From positions 83,620 through 147,619 of the forward strand of contig PGYL01000002.1 in NCBI GenBank assembly GCA_002839645.1: a DNA stretch of 64,000 nt, written 5' to 3'. This document shows, piece after piece, positions 62,897 through 64,000 of the stretch; position 1 is the stretch's first letter, and each line of letters begins with the position of its first letter. Source of the DNA: Methanomicrobiales archaeon HGW-Methanomicrobiales-2. Lineage in GTDB: Archaea > Halobacteriota > Methanomicrobia > Methanomicrobiales > Methanoculleaceae. The position numbers were made by a program, and so were the translations under genes. The notes under the pieces were generated by a model, which saw nothing but the letters and a program-made list of their open reading frames with translations, ran no database searches and had not been told where the DNA came from.

Positions 62897-63316
62897 TCAT
62901 CCGACTTTCTTTAAGATCTCAATTAAGAGATCCACTTCTTTTTCATCGAGCGCCCGTACCATCTTCTCGATCATCCGGTTCAGAGCATTCTGCTCGGCGT
63001 TCGCCATCATCCGCCCTTTTTCGGTCAGGTGGATGTATACGATCCTCCCGTCATCGGGGGACTTCTGCCGGTACGCACACTCCATCCGGACGAATCGGTT
63101 GATCATCTCCGTGATGGTGGGCTTTGAGTTCCGGGTGATCTCGGCGAGTCTACTGAATGTCACGTCGTGGTGTTCGTCGATGGCCTTCAGATAGGCGATC
63201 TGCTTCACCGTCAAACGGCTGAGCCCGCATTCGGAGAAGATCGCAGAGGAGCATTCGTTTTTGATGGCGATCAGGCGATCAAATACCTCGAACAGATGCT
63301 CCTCTCTCGCCGGCAT
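62897..63316 (-). CDS. MarR family transcriptional regulator
   Basis: A 139-residue MarR protein: winged helix with LTVKQIAYLKAIDEHHDVTFSRLAEITRNSKPTITEMINR, wing residues SPDDGRIVYIHLTEKGR, and terminal dimerisation helices. It is upstream of lon on the same strand, and the two promoters share an operator-like 19-mer, so it probably represses itself and lon. No Cys or obvious ligand residues stand out except one Cys in the N-terminal helix region, so the signal is unknown. Confidence 0.9.
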   Translation of the reverse strand: MPAREEHLFEVFDRLIAIKNECSSAIFSECGLSRLTVKQIAYLKAIDEHHDVTFSRLAEITRNSKPTITEMINRFVRMECAYRQKSPDDGRIVYIHLTEKGRMMANAEQNALNRMIEKMVRALDEKEVDLLIEILKKVG

Positions 63317-63328
63317 GGTTGATACCCA

Positions 63329-63347
63329 TTAGTTTGGTTTGGCCTAA
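63329..63347 (-). promoter_or_regulatory. Putative MarR operator in the marR promoter
   Basis: On the minus strand TTAGGCCAAACCAAACTAA, matching the lon promoter site at both ends and in the central AA. TTTATAG (TATA box, 63348-63354) abuts it, so a bound repressor would block transcription. Confidence 0.6.
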
Positions 63348-63399
63348 CTATAAAGGTTGTGATGGGCGGGCTCTAAGAGGCACTCCAAAAGTATACGTC

Positions 63400-64000
63400 T
63401 CAGTTGATTGAGTTGTTCTCCTCCAGAGGGCGGAAGGGTTCGCCCAGACTGTCACGATAATAGATCCGCGGCTCCACGGGGATAATACCGGTTTTTCCCG
63501 GGGGAATCCGCTCCACTATCGAAACAAGGTAGTCGGGCCTGCGCTCACCGAAGGTGGTGCTGCCGGATACGCTAACGTTGATACTTACCGAGATGGGGTT
63601 CGGATCGCTCGATACGGGGTGGAGGGAATCCGGAATGATGATGTATGGAAAGTCATCCGGGGTATTCCCCACCTCAAAGAGTCGGGAAGATGTCGGTACA
63701 AACACGCCCTCCTGCACCTCCTCAAGCGAGGGATCTTTTGAGAAATCCCGTGAGATAGCGGCAGAGATATCTGTAAGATTTTTACCGACCAATCGCAATG
63801 CAAGCATTTCTCCATCCTTCGTCATAACGGGCAGGGGTGTACAGTTCTCGGAGACCATACGCTGGAGTTCCTTTTCGGAAAAGACCGGTGAGCCGCTGAT
63901 CGCAGGGACGGGAACAACTATCTCCGTGATGGGATCTCCCTGGTAGTCGGACAATCCGGTAATGGAAACGACGTATGAGTAATCTCCCGACGACGTCGGA
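63400..64000 (-). CDS. Hypothetical protein, N terminus beyond the window
   Basis: The minus-strand frame is open from the right edge to 63400. Beyond an internal TTG/ATG-like start it reads DYSYVVSITGLSDYQGDPIT then EIVVPVPAI, continuous and natural, so the true start lies past 64000. The visible 199 residues are beta-rich with EKELQRMVSENCTPLPVMTKDGEML, a segment SISVSINVSVSGSTTFGERR-like in character, and an acidic C terminus. No signal, anchor or family can be recognised in the part shown. Confidence 0.65.
   Translation of the reverse strand, partial: PTSSGDYSYVVSITGLSDYQGDPITEIVVPVPAISGSPVFSEKELQRMVSENCTPLPVMTKDGEMLALRLVGKNLTDISAAISRDFSKDPSLEEVQEGVFVPTSSRLFEVGNTPDDFPYIIIPDSLHPVSSDPNPISVSINVSVSGSTTFGERRPDYLVSIVERIPPGKTGIIPVEPRIYYRDSLGEPFRPLEENNSIN

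Overview
The window is high-GC euryarchaeal DNA, most likely a hydrogenotrophic methanogen of the order Methanomicrobiales (Methanoculleus-like). The reasons are the thiol:fumarate reductase pair (tfrA/tfrB), a coenzyme M biosynthesis cluster (cysteate synthase, fused ComDE, COG1900-ferredoxin), archaeal information-processing genes (L37e, Sm-like protein, PUA protein, archaeal SepF, initiator tRNA-Met), a PGF-CTERM protein, TATA-box promoters and GGTGA/GGAGG ribosome binding sites. No insertion sequence, CRISPR array or rRNA was seen. All calls come from reading the sequence; no database search was run.

Layout. 0-4 kb: end of a sensor kinase, GNAT enzyme, DUF362 ferredoxin protein, flavoprotein, pterin-dehydratase-like protein, thioredoxin. 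4.3 kb: tRNA-iMet. 4.6-8.4 kb: purF, rpl37e, Sm-like protein, and divergently PUA protein, sepF, ZPR1-like protein. 8.6-14.2 kb: purM, aspartate kinase, tfrAB. 14.2-16.9 kb is an accessory patch: a small two-gene module with an apparent frameshift, a perfect parS-like palindrome, an MNT/HEPN toxin-antitoxin pair between imperfect direct repeats, and gene remnants. At about 16.9 kb two 5'-truncated genes (GT2 and aglB) abut in opposite directions. 19-27.3 kb: CDP-alcohol phosphatidyltransferase, arsM with an HgcC-like AbrB protein, then a redox/oxygen-defence island (glutaredoxin-thioredoxin reductase fusion, rubrerythrin, CDF transporter, peroxiredoxin, desulforedoxin-like and iron-sulfur flavoproteins). 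27.5-31.6 kb: giant multi-PAS kinase. 31.6-37.1 kb: M50 protease, chorismate mutase, argC-CBS-argJ-argB, ADP-ribosylglycohydrolase.

The most unusual part is 37.2-48 kb. It is a cluster of exported proteins: a metzincin with propeptide, a caspase-fold-like candidate protease followed by a PepSY protein, a DsbD/CcdA-type thiol exporter next to a secreted CxxC protein, and membrane-anchored unknowns. Five promoters here, on both strands, carry one palindrome (CGTTCGG-N6-CCGAACG or a close variant) just upstream of the TATA box. Four of them also share a leader that starts with a stem-loop conserved by compensatory changes. A winged-helix membrane protein closes the cluster. A second cluster at 56.4-60.3 kb contains paralogs of the metzincin propeptide, without the protease, and three paralogs of a small membrane family ending in YxGxYY, plus a PGF-CTERM protein. 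Together they look like an undescribed, co-regulated extracellular protease/inhibitor system.

48-56.4 kb: AEC transporter, small hypotheticals, and the coenzyme M cluster with an Fe-S protein, a CobW/HypB-like GTPase, an orphan ABC-type ATPase and a divergent HTH regulator. 60.4-63.3 kb: a LonA-type protease and a MarR regulator whose promoters share one operator-like sequence. The window ends inside a hypothetical gene.
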